From assembly GCA_963556145.1 (NCBI GenBank), contig OY744470.1, forward strand, positions 2,790,001-2,854,000: DNA of 64,000 nt, in the 5' to 3' direction. This document shows positions 1-10,821 of this stretch, piece by piece. The notes under the pieces were generated by a model. It was given only the letters and a program-made list of their open reading frames with translations, was not told the origin of the DNA and did no database searches. The stretch is from Hygrocybe punicea. Taxonomy: Eukaryota > Basidiomycota > Agaricomycetes > Agaricales > Hygrophoraceae. Every line of letters begins with the position of its first letter. Position 1 is the stretch's first letter. Position numbers and translations under genes: made by a program.

Positions 1-504
1 GGGTATATTTTTTTTTTGTACGGTCGTCGGGGACCGTTTTTATAGTACAGGAAACAGTAATCTACTTTCAGACATGTCTACTTCGGCCGATGGTAAGCCA
101 CAAAGAAAGGTTGGAATGGGGATGTGGAAAGGGGGGTTGCAAAGCAACAAAGACAGGAAATGGAGGGGAAAATGAATATGCAAGGAAAAGATCTAGAAAG
201 TCCTACATATCTCCGAAAGGACGAGGGGATGCATAAATAAAGTAAATCCGAAGTCGGGGATTGAGTCCGAAGAGATCCATCTCCTGGAATTGGAACTCCG
301 AGGCATTTGAGGCTGCCGGATTTAGCCCAAAAGCGGCCGTCACAAAGCGGCATGTGTCGGGTTACGTCGGTCACGTCGGGTCACGTCACGTCACGTCACG
401 TCGGGTTACGTCGGGTTTGAATGCAAGTCGAATGGCGGCATCGGGTTGGTCCGGATTCGTGATATATCGATGATACGGACTCAGAGGGACGTTGACCCTC
501 TACA
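1..504 (-). mobile_element. Partial LTR, minus orientation, cut by window start
   Basis: The reverse complement of this stretch matches the first ~500 bp of the solo LTR at 11892-12792. Both begin with TGTAGAGGGTC and run through the same GAATCCGGACC region and the CGGTCGTCGGGGAC region. The LTR start (TG on the minus strand) lies at 504. About 400 bp of the far end would lie before position 1, so its target duplication cannot be checked. The sequence just inside 505 is not a polypurine tract, so a solo LTR is as likely as a 3' LTR. Open frames in both copies are LTR sequence, not genes. Confidence 0.75.
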
Positions 505-1119
505 CCGACAACATCACGGACCAAGATAGAGAAACCCCCAAATCGGATTGAGCCCCAGACCCTCGCATAATAGTTCACCTTTCATAACAGTAATACCCCG
601 TTTCATCTTAGATACACTAACTCATTTAGAGTACCTATTCCCTTTCTTCCATCCAACTCCTTTGTTCTTCCTTTGTTACAGGATCATCCTCATCTTCCTT
701 TCACCACCTCTTTTGGCTGCGTTTACATGTGATTGATACTCAGTCCTTTCTTTCGACCCCTATTAGACTAGGATTCTTTCTTTACACGACTTTCTCACTT
801 CATCTCCGATCTCCAACCGTCTTCGTATAAAATAGCTGTTAGATTACACGTAGAAACAGCGAACTAGAGCGCATCGTTCCCGTCTCCTCACTCAGTTATA
901 CCTTTCGAACCCCAATACGACTTTACTTTCCTCACATTCGACCACCCCCGACCGTAGTTTTTTACGTCGATCTTCTTTAGTCGCCGCGACTTTAATCGCC
1001 AAAGTCGCACTGTCAATCACGATCGTCGCGAGACTCATAGAAGTTATTCCACTTCACTTACTCACAATATAACCAGTCGAAGAGTGTTGTTGTTAGTGCA
1101 CAGCACCTCGATTAGCGTA
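505..1119. other. Non-coding, LTR-like composition, unresolved
   Basis: No credible coding frame. The CT-rich, CG-containing style, with phrases such as TTTACGTCGATC, resembles the distal half of the nearby LTR, but I found no aligned match. It may be an older LTR into which the 1-504 copy inserted. Confidence 0.3.
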
Positions 1120-3499
1120 TCACCGGGTCTTTTTCCTGGGGCTTCTCCATCCTTTGACATCCTTGCTCATGCCTGATGATTTGTGCCCGACCTTTCTTTT
1201 CTTATTCTCTTCATCTCCAGAATAACCAGAGGCCTTCCATTTCAACAAAGTCAACCTAGAAGTTAGCTCGGTGCATACTGATAACAGCCTAGGCCGAATT
1301 TCCAGAAATTTGAGTTTTGTATTCAAGATGAAATCTTCAACAGCAACATTCATTGTTGCTGGATCTGGTTCATCGCCGACAAACTGCCAAAGCCACATGT
1401 TGTGACTCAGGAGGCTGATGCTGAGCAAAACTCCCTCAATGTAATATCAGCTCTGACATGTCCCATCTGATTTTAGATATGGACCTTGCTCCAACCATTG
1501 CAGGTATGTGTTAGCTGCTGAGACTGAGGAATGGATAGTTTTCAGAGCAGTCATTTTTTTATACTTCCAAGTCGCCCAAGATGGTGTTGTTTTTAGGAGA
1601 GGTGCCAGCCTATCATTGTCCTAAGTCAAATGTCACATCGGTCAACTCAGAATTCACATTACATAAAAATCACTCACAGGAAGTTTATTTAAAGCTTGTA
1701 AACTGGCCTGATACTTGACATCATCTGATAATGAACACAGGTACTGGAACCTGTCTTCAGGATCATCAATGTCTGGTAGTCTCAATGGTGTTGCAGCAGT
1801 AGGAATCTCCTTTGAAGGGATGTCATCAACATCTTCACAGTAAAGGCTCTGTTCATCTCCATCACATTTGTTGTCGGGTGGGAAATCATCATCGGCCTTC
1901 CCCTTCCCTTTCCCCTTGTCCCCTTTGTTTCATCTCGGAGGTGCATTCATATTAGTATCAGATGATGATTCTGATTTGGAGTCATCATCGGATTCATCAA
2001 CTTCACTTGAACGTCGTGTTGGCTTTGATGTTGACCCTTGTTGCCAACAGAGAGAGCTGAGATTGGAGGTGATTTGTCAACCTGGCCATTTTTTCCTTTG
2101 AAGCCCTGGAATTCCAATGTCGTCTTGACCTTCTTATTGTCCTGTCTCTTGTACCAGAATTCCAGCAGAGCGGTTGCATTTTGTTTCGTTAGTTTCGATG
2201 GATCTCAAATTTGAAACCCAGCTGGCAAATACTCCCTCGATATGTATTTGTCCTGATGCTGGCCGATGTCACCCCAAGGCACTGATGCCAAGCTATCACC
2301 GGACCGTATCTCTGTAGCCATGTGAATGATGATTTCTATCATGGCAAAATGACTTATGGTAATGGCAGTTAATGAAGTCCCGGATCAATGTCTTCATGTC
2401 ATCCAGGTTGGGTCTGCTCATCCCTGAGAATGTTGCTAGTCTTGGAACACCCTTGTCATCTAAGTGGACCTTCGGCTTTTTGACCAAAACCATTTCTCAT
2501 TCACCATCGTTATCCCAGTCATCCACATTTCCTGTGATCAGATGCCAATGCCAAAGACAATGCCGATTCCGATAACAATACCGATAAAGATGACCATGTC
2601 AATTTAGATCGCACCAGTAGGTAAACTTTATACTCACCCAGTTCCTCGGATGCATATGATTCCCACTCGGTCATCACTGAGCCATTCTGCCAATTGGGTT
2701 TAGATTTGATGAATGACCTGTTCCCGAGCTCATCATTGAAGTCATGCCTGTTTTGACACATGTATAAGTAGCTGGTTAATGGGTTCAAAGCAACTGCATA
2801 CAAAGACACCAGGACATTCCCTGATGTATCGTGAAAGGCTGAGAGCACAAAGACTCTCATGCCAAGATTCCGGTGCATCTGTTCGGCAAAGTCTCTGATG
2901 TATTTCATGGCGTGTTTGGTAGCATTTCTAGTGACATCAGACAACACATCATGTTCAGTGTGCTAAGGACTCACTTTTGTTGGACTCTTGCGGGAGGTGA
3001 TCTTGAGTTCCACTCCTCCATCAATCCCTCATAGTTCTTGAGCTCCTCTTCAGACAACTGTTCATAAACAGCTTGAAGCCCAGCCTGATACTTTGCCATC
3101 CAGTCCTTGGAACCCAGAGTTGAATTTGAGAGCTCAGTTACTTTGTCATCTACCTCATCCTTTCTCTCATGAGCTACAACTTTCTTGACCATCCATTTTG
3201 TTACATAGTTGTGTGTTGGCTTTCGAGTATTTTGACGTCCATTGTTGTAATACCACTCCTTTATTTTCTACAGATGGCCATGAGCATATTTAACATGATA
3301 TAAATGTTTGACTAGCCTTATATTCCAAGGGGGACTCAGACCTCCCTTGTGCACCAACAATCCTTTCATGTACCTCTCTCATGATCTTAACTCTGTATTT
3401 TTTGGCTGCTGCACGAAAATCTTCAAGTTGGTTTTTGAGCATAGAGAGTTGCTGGGTGGTAAATGTTGTTTCAGGCATATTTGTAGCAGGAGACAATTT
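1120..3499 (-). pseudogene. KDZ-associated basidiomycete protein, degenerate
   Basis: Several minus-strand exons read 3496 to 1120. The N-terminal exon has a helical segment (LKNQLEDFRAAAKKYRVKI). A second exon (around 3250-2974) has the WYYNN...W...EWNSRSPPARVQQK pattern of a repeated Agaricomycete protein family. A third (2947-2519) holds KHAMKYIRDFAEQM and GMRVFVLSAFHD. A fourth (2493-2296) ends around MKTLIRDFINCHY. This family is commonly found divergent to KDZ transposase genes, as here (heads 3499 and 3912). Its function is unknown. Exon joins are inferred, and the 3' part (1120-1900) has lost a clear frame, so I treat it as decayed. Confidence 0.55.
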
Positions 3500-3518
3500 G
3501 TGGGATGTGTGGGATGAA

Positions 3519-3889
3519 TTATAGGTAGAAAGTGGTCGACTTTCCCAATTTTGACTACACCCTATCTGAGTATTGGGACCTGACTTAAATTGATTTTGAC
3601 GGTTCTATATTAGCTTCCTCACCACTTCTAGTCTCTACAACTTATTTGTGGAATTTTAACCATCCCATTTTCTGTCCTAACTCACTTAATTGACTTTTGC
3701 TCCAGTGTCATTATAGGTAGCAAGTGGTCGACTTTCCCAATTTTGACTATACTCTATTTGAGTATTGGGGCCTGACTTAAATTGATTTTGATGGTCCTAT
3801 ATTAGCTTCCTCACCACTTTTAGTCTCTACAACTTATTTGTGGAATTTTAACCATCCCATTTTCTGTCTCTAACTTTTGGTCCAGTGTC
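3519..3889. repeat. Tandem duplication (~190 + ~180 bp) in the divergent promoter
   Basis: Two head-to-tail copies, 3519-3709 and 3710-3889, each start ATTATAGGTAG, contain GTGGTCGACTTTCCC and CTTATTTGTGGAATTTTAACC, and end at CCAGTGTCA. They differ by scattered substitutions and one short deletion. They fill the gap between the divergent companion gene and the KDZ transposase start. Confidence 0.85.
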
Positions 3890-3911
3890 ATCTATCTCAC
3901 TCATTGCAGTA

Positions 3912-6900
3912 ATGGTGAAGTCATTCAAAAGGAAGTCTGCTCCTCGTGTCAGCAGGGTCACATTGAGAGAGGTATTCACCAGCCATGGATTTCAGACACA
4001 AAGACACATTGTGAACACCCCCAGCTCGTCACTTTCATCTCCCAAAAAAACACCAAGGACATCCCATTTTCCGGAAGACAATGACCTAACTGGAGACTTT
4101 TCTGAATGTGTCCCAAATATTGGGCCTTTAAGAATGCCAGCCAGTAATATAAATATCATAATCATGTTCCAACACTCTATACTGACTGTTACATTTTTGG
4201 AGTCATCCAACAATTACATGCAGGAATGGTTGTGCCATCGAGCCAAGTATTTAGATCATATTCTTGCCAGGGAAGCACCTCTGGAAAATCAGGCCTGTCT
4301 CAGTTGTTCAATGGCTGAAGGGACATGGAAATGCACTACATGTTTTGGTAACCCAATATATTGCCAAAAATGTTGTGCCAACGTTCATCAAAGGCAGCCA
4401 TTCCATCGGGTGGAAAGATGGATGGGGACCTACTTTGCTCCCGCTTGGTTGATTGAAATTGGCATCAAGCTCCACCTGGGTCATGGAGGATTGAAGTGTC
4501 CTTCTGTGGAACATTCTGAGAGGGTTAACACTGTTAACAACATTGAAAACATTGAAACCGATGATGACACCGATACCGAGGCCGATGATGAACCCGACAC
4601 CAAATTCACAAACCTAATGTTCCAAGCCTTCCCTAACATATCAAATGTTACCGACAAATCATGCGAAAGTGTACTGGTAGTGGTCGACAGCTCTGGGATC
4701 CATTGGCTGGCTGTCAGATGGTGTCAATGTAGTGCCACTGCTCGGCCCGATTCTCAGCTGCTCAATATCGGCTTATACCCTGCCACATCAAAAAAAACCC
4801 GAACCACATTTACATTCCAAGTCCTGGATGTATTCTTGATTGACAACTTGGAATGTAAAACAGCCTGCCAGACGTTCCACTCCAAACTGCTCCATCTGAC
4901 ATGTTCACAATTCCCACATACTGTCCTGGTATGTTGTATTCTTTGAGCCATTGACCTTGTTAAATCAACAAAGACATATATACATAGACTCGTTACCGTG
5001 AATTGCTAAGGGTGACATGACAATGGAGAAATCTGAAGGCCTGGAAGTGGAACAGATTTGGCCATTGAAGTGCTCATGAACCTGGCACCAGACAACTGAT
5101 GGTGACTTGTCCGGCATATCCGATGCCTGGTGTCAATCTCCCCAATGACTGGACACCGAACAACGAGGAATCTGGGGTCATCCTTCCAACATTCGTGATG
5201 GATGGAAATGTTACGGATCGCTTCTGCAGCGGGCTCCGGCAACAATCAACTTAACAGGGGGGCGGTTTCCAGAGGGAAGAACAGCAGTTTCATTGATAGA
5301 TAACACTGCTACAAGGGGGGAGGTTCATGGTCTAAAGTCATTGCGAGCCGTGGGGGTTACCCAAGACAAGGGGGTCTGCCCCAAGAACCAGACTAAACGT
5401 AAAGAAAGGAAAAGAAGAAAAAGTCCGAACCAACAACAAGAACAGTATATATAGTGACTGGTCTTGAGGGGAGGTAAACAGAAATACAACCATGAAGCCA
5501 TAACATGTCCAACTCTACCATGTGTTCACCATGAGGCGCACATGAGGCGTCCTCATGTCGATGTTCTCGCGATCCAACTGGAGGCCCGGGTGTCATTGAG
5601 GGAGAGGTGAGGTCCAGATGACTCGGATGATTTGTCATCGGATCATGTGATGTGCAGAATTGCCTATTCGGGGTCTACACTTGCTGTAACAAGCAAGTGT
5701 GCAATCTGGCAAGTGCATTGCACGGTCGGGTCGAAGATGGGTATCATCCAGTGTGGGATTGGTGATGAGAATGTCTTGAGGTGGTGTGGATGTAGTGGCA
5801 AGGTTTGCAAGAAAGAAAACAAAGGAATGTGTGGAAGGAAAACCAACTAGGACGGTGGGCTAGTCGAGGTCAGACATGTGAACAGCATAAGCTGTACCGG
5901 ATGACGATGTCTGTTGATGACATATCGAGGAGCGGTGTCTTGTCCTGTTTGTGGAACAAGAAGGTCCACTTGATGTCGGTATTCGTCCAAGAAAGGGTAT
6001 CATTGTAAACGAGTGTGGGAGATATCAAGGTTATAGATGGAAAAGGTTAAATGAATGTGGGTCCAGGTTTCGAGTCATGGCACGAGTGACAAGCTGTGGG
6101 AACAAGTCGTCGGGTACTGCATTGAAGCGGTGTCGTGCGAACAATATGCGATAGGGGTTGGTTCACTGTTTGGGAAGTCGTATGGTCTGTGGTCAAAGTC
6201 CAAAAGAATGTGCTTCGGCAATGGTCGGATTAGAGAGAACAGTGAAATGTCCCGTGATCGAGGATTGTCCAGGGCATGCGTGCAGGTGAGGAATGTCGTC
6301 GGATCGTCAGGGAGGATAATGGTAGGCACAGAATACGAAAGTGGAAACCATATATCCGGGAATGGCAATTGTCAATTACGTGTCGAGATATTGTTGAGGT
6401 GGAAGTCAGAAGTATCAATGGTGGAAGGGTTTCGATGCCGATGCCAAAGATAGATCATAACAAAGTAGAAACTGATCAGGAAGGTGATGGCAACGCTGCC
6501 AATAACAATTACGGTAATGAGCTGTGTCGGGAGTACAGCCATTGTGAATCGGTTTGTCGTGGGATGAAGTCAACAATATGTCAGGGCGAGGGAAAAGACA
6601 ATAGCGATGATGTCCGTCGGCAAGGAGACTATTCGGGTACAACAAGGTCACGTGGGATATGTCCATGGTCGGTCTGGATTGTTCTAGAAGAAGGGACAAA
6701 AAGAGAACAAGGATAAGAAAATACAAGGATGTCCGAATGAAGAAACAATGACGTTGAAAGGAAGACAAAGGACAAAAAGAAATGAAAAAGGAAGGTGTGC
6801 AGTGCAGAATCGTCATGGTGGGTATCGGAATGGGCATCGGGGTTGGAAGCGGAGTTGGAAACGTAACAGGAAATTTCAAAGCTGACCACATGAAGATGCG

Positions 6901-9228
6901 TCAAACCCTCAATGACATTGCAATCTCCAATGGTCATGGGTTTATGGTGGGGGACCAGAGATATATGCAGCACATCAAGGCATTGAATGAAGTGAAAAGC
7001 ATAAGTTCAACATCGGTTGATCTATCTTGTTAACATGTTGAAGCTTTGAACATTGATAGAAGTCGACATGCAATGAACATCGGGCGGTTAATCAAGCTAA
7101 CACCCAAAAACAACATTTGGATATTACTGGCATCAGTGCACTCGCTTGCACACGTCATGGATGCTTTGTTCCACACTCCATTGTTAACTTTCAAAAGGGT
7201 GAAAGGTGTGTGATCCATTTTTGCCAATGCCGATGTCATCACCTGTGCCTCTGTTAACGCCGATGCCGATGCCGATGCTACTTCTGATGCTAACATGACA
7301 TTTCATCCAGACACATGAACATGGACTATGCAGTCTCAGAAGCACTTAAATACACATCTGGTTTCAAACAAATCTTGCTCATTTATGATGATGTCATGTG
7401 CCAATATGGGAAATACTTGACCAAGAGATTGACCAAAGGGTCCTATCTGGAGATACCTGATGGTTTACATATCAAGAAGGCAATTGGTTTGTTTCACATA
7501 ATGGGACATCAGGACTCTTGCTATCCTCGATACAGCCCTCAGTTTATAGAAGGGGCAGGCGTCATCAATAGGGAAATTTTGGAATCATTATGGTCTCCAT
7601 TTGACCATATTGCACTGAGCACCAGGACAATGACAGCAGCATCCTGTCAGGAAGTGATTGACAGACATATGAATGACTCAAATTTCAAGAAACTGATCAG
7701 AATCAGTAAAATCTGACCATTGTCAGCGAATTTCTGCTAACGAGTTCCTCAGTGCCAACCTTGATGAAAAAATTTCACAAAGCCACCATCAGGTTAGACA
7801 ACAGCCATTCTGCAGTGGAGGATCTCAAGTCAACAGCCAATGGAAACCTGATTCGGAAGTGGAGAAAAGAGGAGCAAAGGGCCCAGAAGAACCAAGAACT
7901 CAACAAGACAGTGATGGATATATATGATGCGAAAATATCCAAAGGTAATTATTGACTTCCGATATGGACCAAAATCTGAACTAGTGTCCTAGGCCCGACC
8001 AAGGAGGAAACAATCCTCGAGTTATCCATGCATGAAAGGATGGACAGTCTGGTGAATGGCACTATTGCATGGTTATCCAATGGAGTCAAAATCCAAGAAT
8101 CTCAGTAGGTGACCTTCGATGAGAAGAGCACTGACATTAACCTTGATCGATTTGTATTTCAGACTGGTATTAGCCAATGAAGACCGCAAACTTGGCCAGA
8201 AGCCAGGAGTGTCGGCATTGCTTTCTATGGAGGAAAAGAGATGCCGATTGTCGCAAAGAATTGCCTGGTTCAACAAGTTGTCCTCAAAATTCTTGGATTC
8301 ATATATCAACCATGACGATTCAACGTCAGACACCAATGAATCGGTCAATTCAGACAATACTGAACCGGACATTGACAAGAATGCTGATGAGGAGGATGAC
8401 AGCAAGAATCCATTTATCAGCCACCAATGACAGAGTCACTCTCATGACAATTCACCGATCTATACAAAATTGTGTCTCCCATCAAACCTCCATCGATCAG
8501 CTGTTGAAACCTCAGGTGACAAATTACTTTTTGCCGAATTGAAATTGAGAGAAAGCCAGGCTGCGAATGCTCTCTATCAAATACGTATTTCTCTTGGGCA
8601 TAGAGCGTTCTTGTTTCAGAAAAACCTTTGGCTTGCAATGGGGACGAAGCAAAAAACAAGAGCATGGAAAGAAGTTTATTCGGTAGAAGCCCAAGTAAGG
8701 CATTAAGCTCAGGTTTATCGCTTGGCCTGAAGAATCATGGTCCATCTGGGGGCATCGAAAGAGATGCTGGCAACTTATCAGAAGCTCTGGAGTGATGAAC
8801 TCAATGCAATGACAGCATTATTGGATCCAAAACCACCAGGACAACGGAATAAAGCATTGGCTTGGTTTTGGAACATGGATGTGGACCAAGATATGGCCGG
8901 TAACGGCTGGATGGAAGAATGTGAGCCAACATTGCAATGTCATGTGTTCCTAACTCTGACTTGTTCGGAGGTAGTCTATCGGGTGCATTGGCTCAGGTCC
9001 AATGCCAATTTCAGTCGTTGGAAGGAGGAATTTGAGAGGGTAAAGCAAGAAATGAGGTGGACTATTGAAACTTTCAAGAAAAGAGCTGACGACTGGAGGA
9101 CTCTCATGGAATTGGTGACCAGCTTCGGAGCACAAGGAAAACAATGTTATGCAGCGAGGCAGGTGGCTTTATGGGATCAATTCACCACCCAAGCAGAGAA
9201 GGCTTTCAAAATTTGTCTAATTATTTAG
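3912..9228 (+). pseudogene. KDZ-superfamily transposase, interrupted and decayed
   Basis: A Kyakuja/Dileera/Zisupton-type DNA transposase. The start ATG at 3912 is followed by a basic N-terminus. A CxC2-like cysteine cluster lies around 4290-4500: CLSCSMAEGTWKCTTCFG, CQKCCANVHQ, then PFHRVERW. The family's WCQC segment is near 4705. After a stop the frame resumes at about 5000-5200 (YRELLRV, TCPAYPMPGVNLPNDW). It then breaks into a 1.6 kb insertion and continues at 6850 (GNFKADHMKM), 7080-7205 (CTRHGCFVPHSIVNFQKGER) and 7315-7716 (LLIYDDVMCQYGKY, IEGAGVINREILESLWSPF, STRTMTAASCQEVIDRHM), the catalytic core. The C-terminal helical part runs 7752-9228. Stops, frame changes and the insertion make it non-functional. 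An intron at about 7203-7310 carries GCCGATGCCGATGCC. Confidence 0.85.
5240..6850. mobile_element. Unclassified 1.6 kb insertion inside the KDZ gene
   Basis: KDZ coding similarity stops after a DGNVT reading at about 5215 and resumes at GNVTGNFKADHM at about 6853, so the intervening ~1.6 kb is foreign. The flanking words GGAAATGTTAC and GGAAACGTAAC are near-identical and may be the edges of a duplicated target. Inside are several short open frames on both strands (for example 6055-6453 plus, 6415-6891 minus), none recognisable. No terminal repeats were found. Confidence 0.45.
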
Positions 9229-9239
9229 AAAATGTGTCG

Positions 9240-9574
9240 AATAGACTGGTTTCCCATCAGCATTGACCTTGTCTAACTGAACATCGGTGCTGAGATGCAG
9301 CCATTGGACATCGGTGCCAGGGCCGAGATACAACCACTAAACATCGGGGCCGAGATGCATTAAACTCGGCCTTCACAGTGGTGTCTCCTGCCATACCCAG
9401 ACATTGTTATCAATGTATGGGTCTTTGCTTGGATCTGTATGTCGGTGCCGATGGGCATGCAGTTTGGATATAGGCCTCGATCATCAGATGGATTGATGAA
9501 ATTAGTGCCTGTTTCAAACACAGGTAAATAACACCTTCATCATTGACCTATACAGGCTTCAATGAACATTTATT
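9240..9574. other. Intergenic, short ~30 bp imperfect repeats
   Basis: Around 9285-9362 a GAGATGCAGCCATT / GACATCGGTGCC unit recurs about three times with changes. Otherwise no feature is visible. This is one of many patches in the window rich in GCCGATGCC-like words. Confidence 0.5.
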
Positions 9575-10714
9575 ATGGCACAAACGTATGAATATCAACA
9601 CCTCCTGAATCTCCTGGGACGACAAGTTCAAATGGCAACATGGGCAATGACATCCGGTTGGGATGAGCTGACCATTGAGCAGTGGGAAAGATGGGAATCA
9701 AACATGCAGTCAGAAATTGTGTGTGCACTGACATAATGCCATTTCTGCTAAAGCAATTCACTCTCTCTTGTCCAGGCAGCAGCCATGGTCTCCATTGGCA
9801 CTTTGCAAATCGCTAGAATTAGATTGGAAATCCCAGATGTTGTGCGAGAAACAGCACAATTGCTGTACCAGCACGTACTACCATATCTATGGAACAATGT
9901 ATCTGAGCAAGTTCTCCCAATCGATGTGTTGCCCCTTTCCTTCATCGAAAACATCTGAATGGTGGACATTGGTGGGAGGAAGAGGAAGACATGGTCCCTG
10001 ATGCTCTGGGACTGATTCTGACCTCCTTTGTGGGATACTTTGCAGCAGTGGTAATGATGCAGGTTGTACTTATCATTCTCTGCTGTTCATATTCCAGCAT
10101 TGAATCATGGACAGCCTGAAACTGGCCTTGCCTTTCGAATGGCACATGCAACAACATTGGGAGGGTTTTCATCCAAAGAGTCACCCCGACTTTGGGAGGT
10201 AGGGACTTGCAATAGATCCATGAATGTTGATCATTCATCCATCCATCCATAGGCCCTCAACAACATCCAACAACAGGTCCTTGAGATGCTGACCTTTCCA
10301 ACAAGCGATCCTTCATCTCGGTCAAGCAGTCCATCTGGGAATGGGTTCCCTCAAATAGAAACACTGTTGGATGGTCAAACATCGACATCAGCACACAGTT
10401 CGGAGATGGATGTTGATGAGTTGGATGGCACCAGCTCAGACAATACCCTGACTTCAGTCGATAAGGGCAAGTGGAAAGTGCACCAGCATGAAGATCAGGT
10501 GGGGATTCAACCAGCTTGTTTATCGCCAGCATTCATTGGCAGTCTGAGTGTCAATCAAAACACCAAACTTTGCCAATATCTTTGAATGCTCCAAGCAGAA
10601 ATGGAGGGCAGCTACACACTTATTCAGCGACATACCCTTGACAAGCTACATGAAGCAAAGCTTTTGATGGATAGGTGGAAATCCCTGGACAACCTGCATC
10701 ATCAGTTGGCATAG
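9575..10714 (+). CDS. Transposon-associated small protein, spliced, probably with a membrane segment
   Basis: The ATG at 9575 opens a helical exon (LLNLLGRQVQMATWAM, TIEQWERWESNMQ). A second exon near 9781 reads MVSIGTLQIARIRLEIPDVV. A third near 9990-10085 encodes a long hydrophobic stretch (ALGLILTSFVGYFAAVV) that looks like one membrane span. An acidic, serine-rich exon follows (10286-10560), then a helical tail ending near 10714. Exon joins are partly disturbed (stops near 10100-10280), so it may be decaying. Its position between a KDZ transposase and a convergent TET/JBP-like gene suggests it travels with that element. I do not recognise a function. Confidence 0.4.
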
Positions 10715-10821
10715 GTCTGATTGGTGTTTCCCCATATGTCTGATTGGTGTTTCTCATATGTCTGCCCTTTGAAGTTTTGATGCTGTATTATACATATTAC
10801 AATATTAGTTATTGTCACAAT

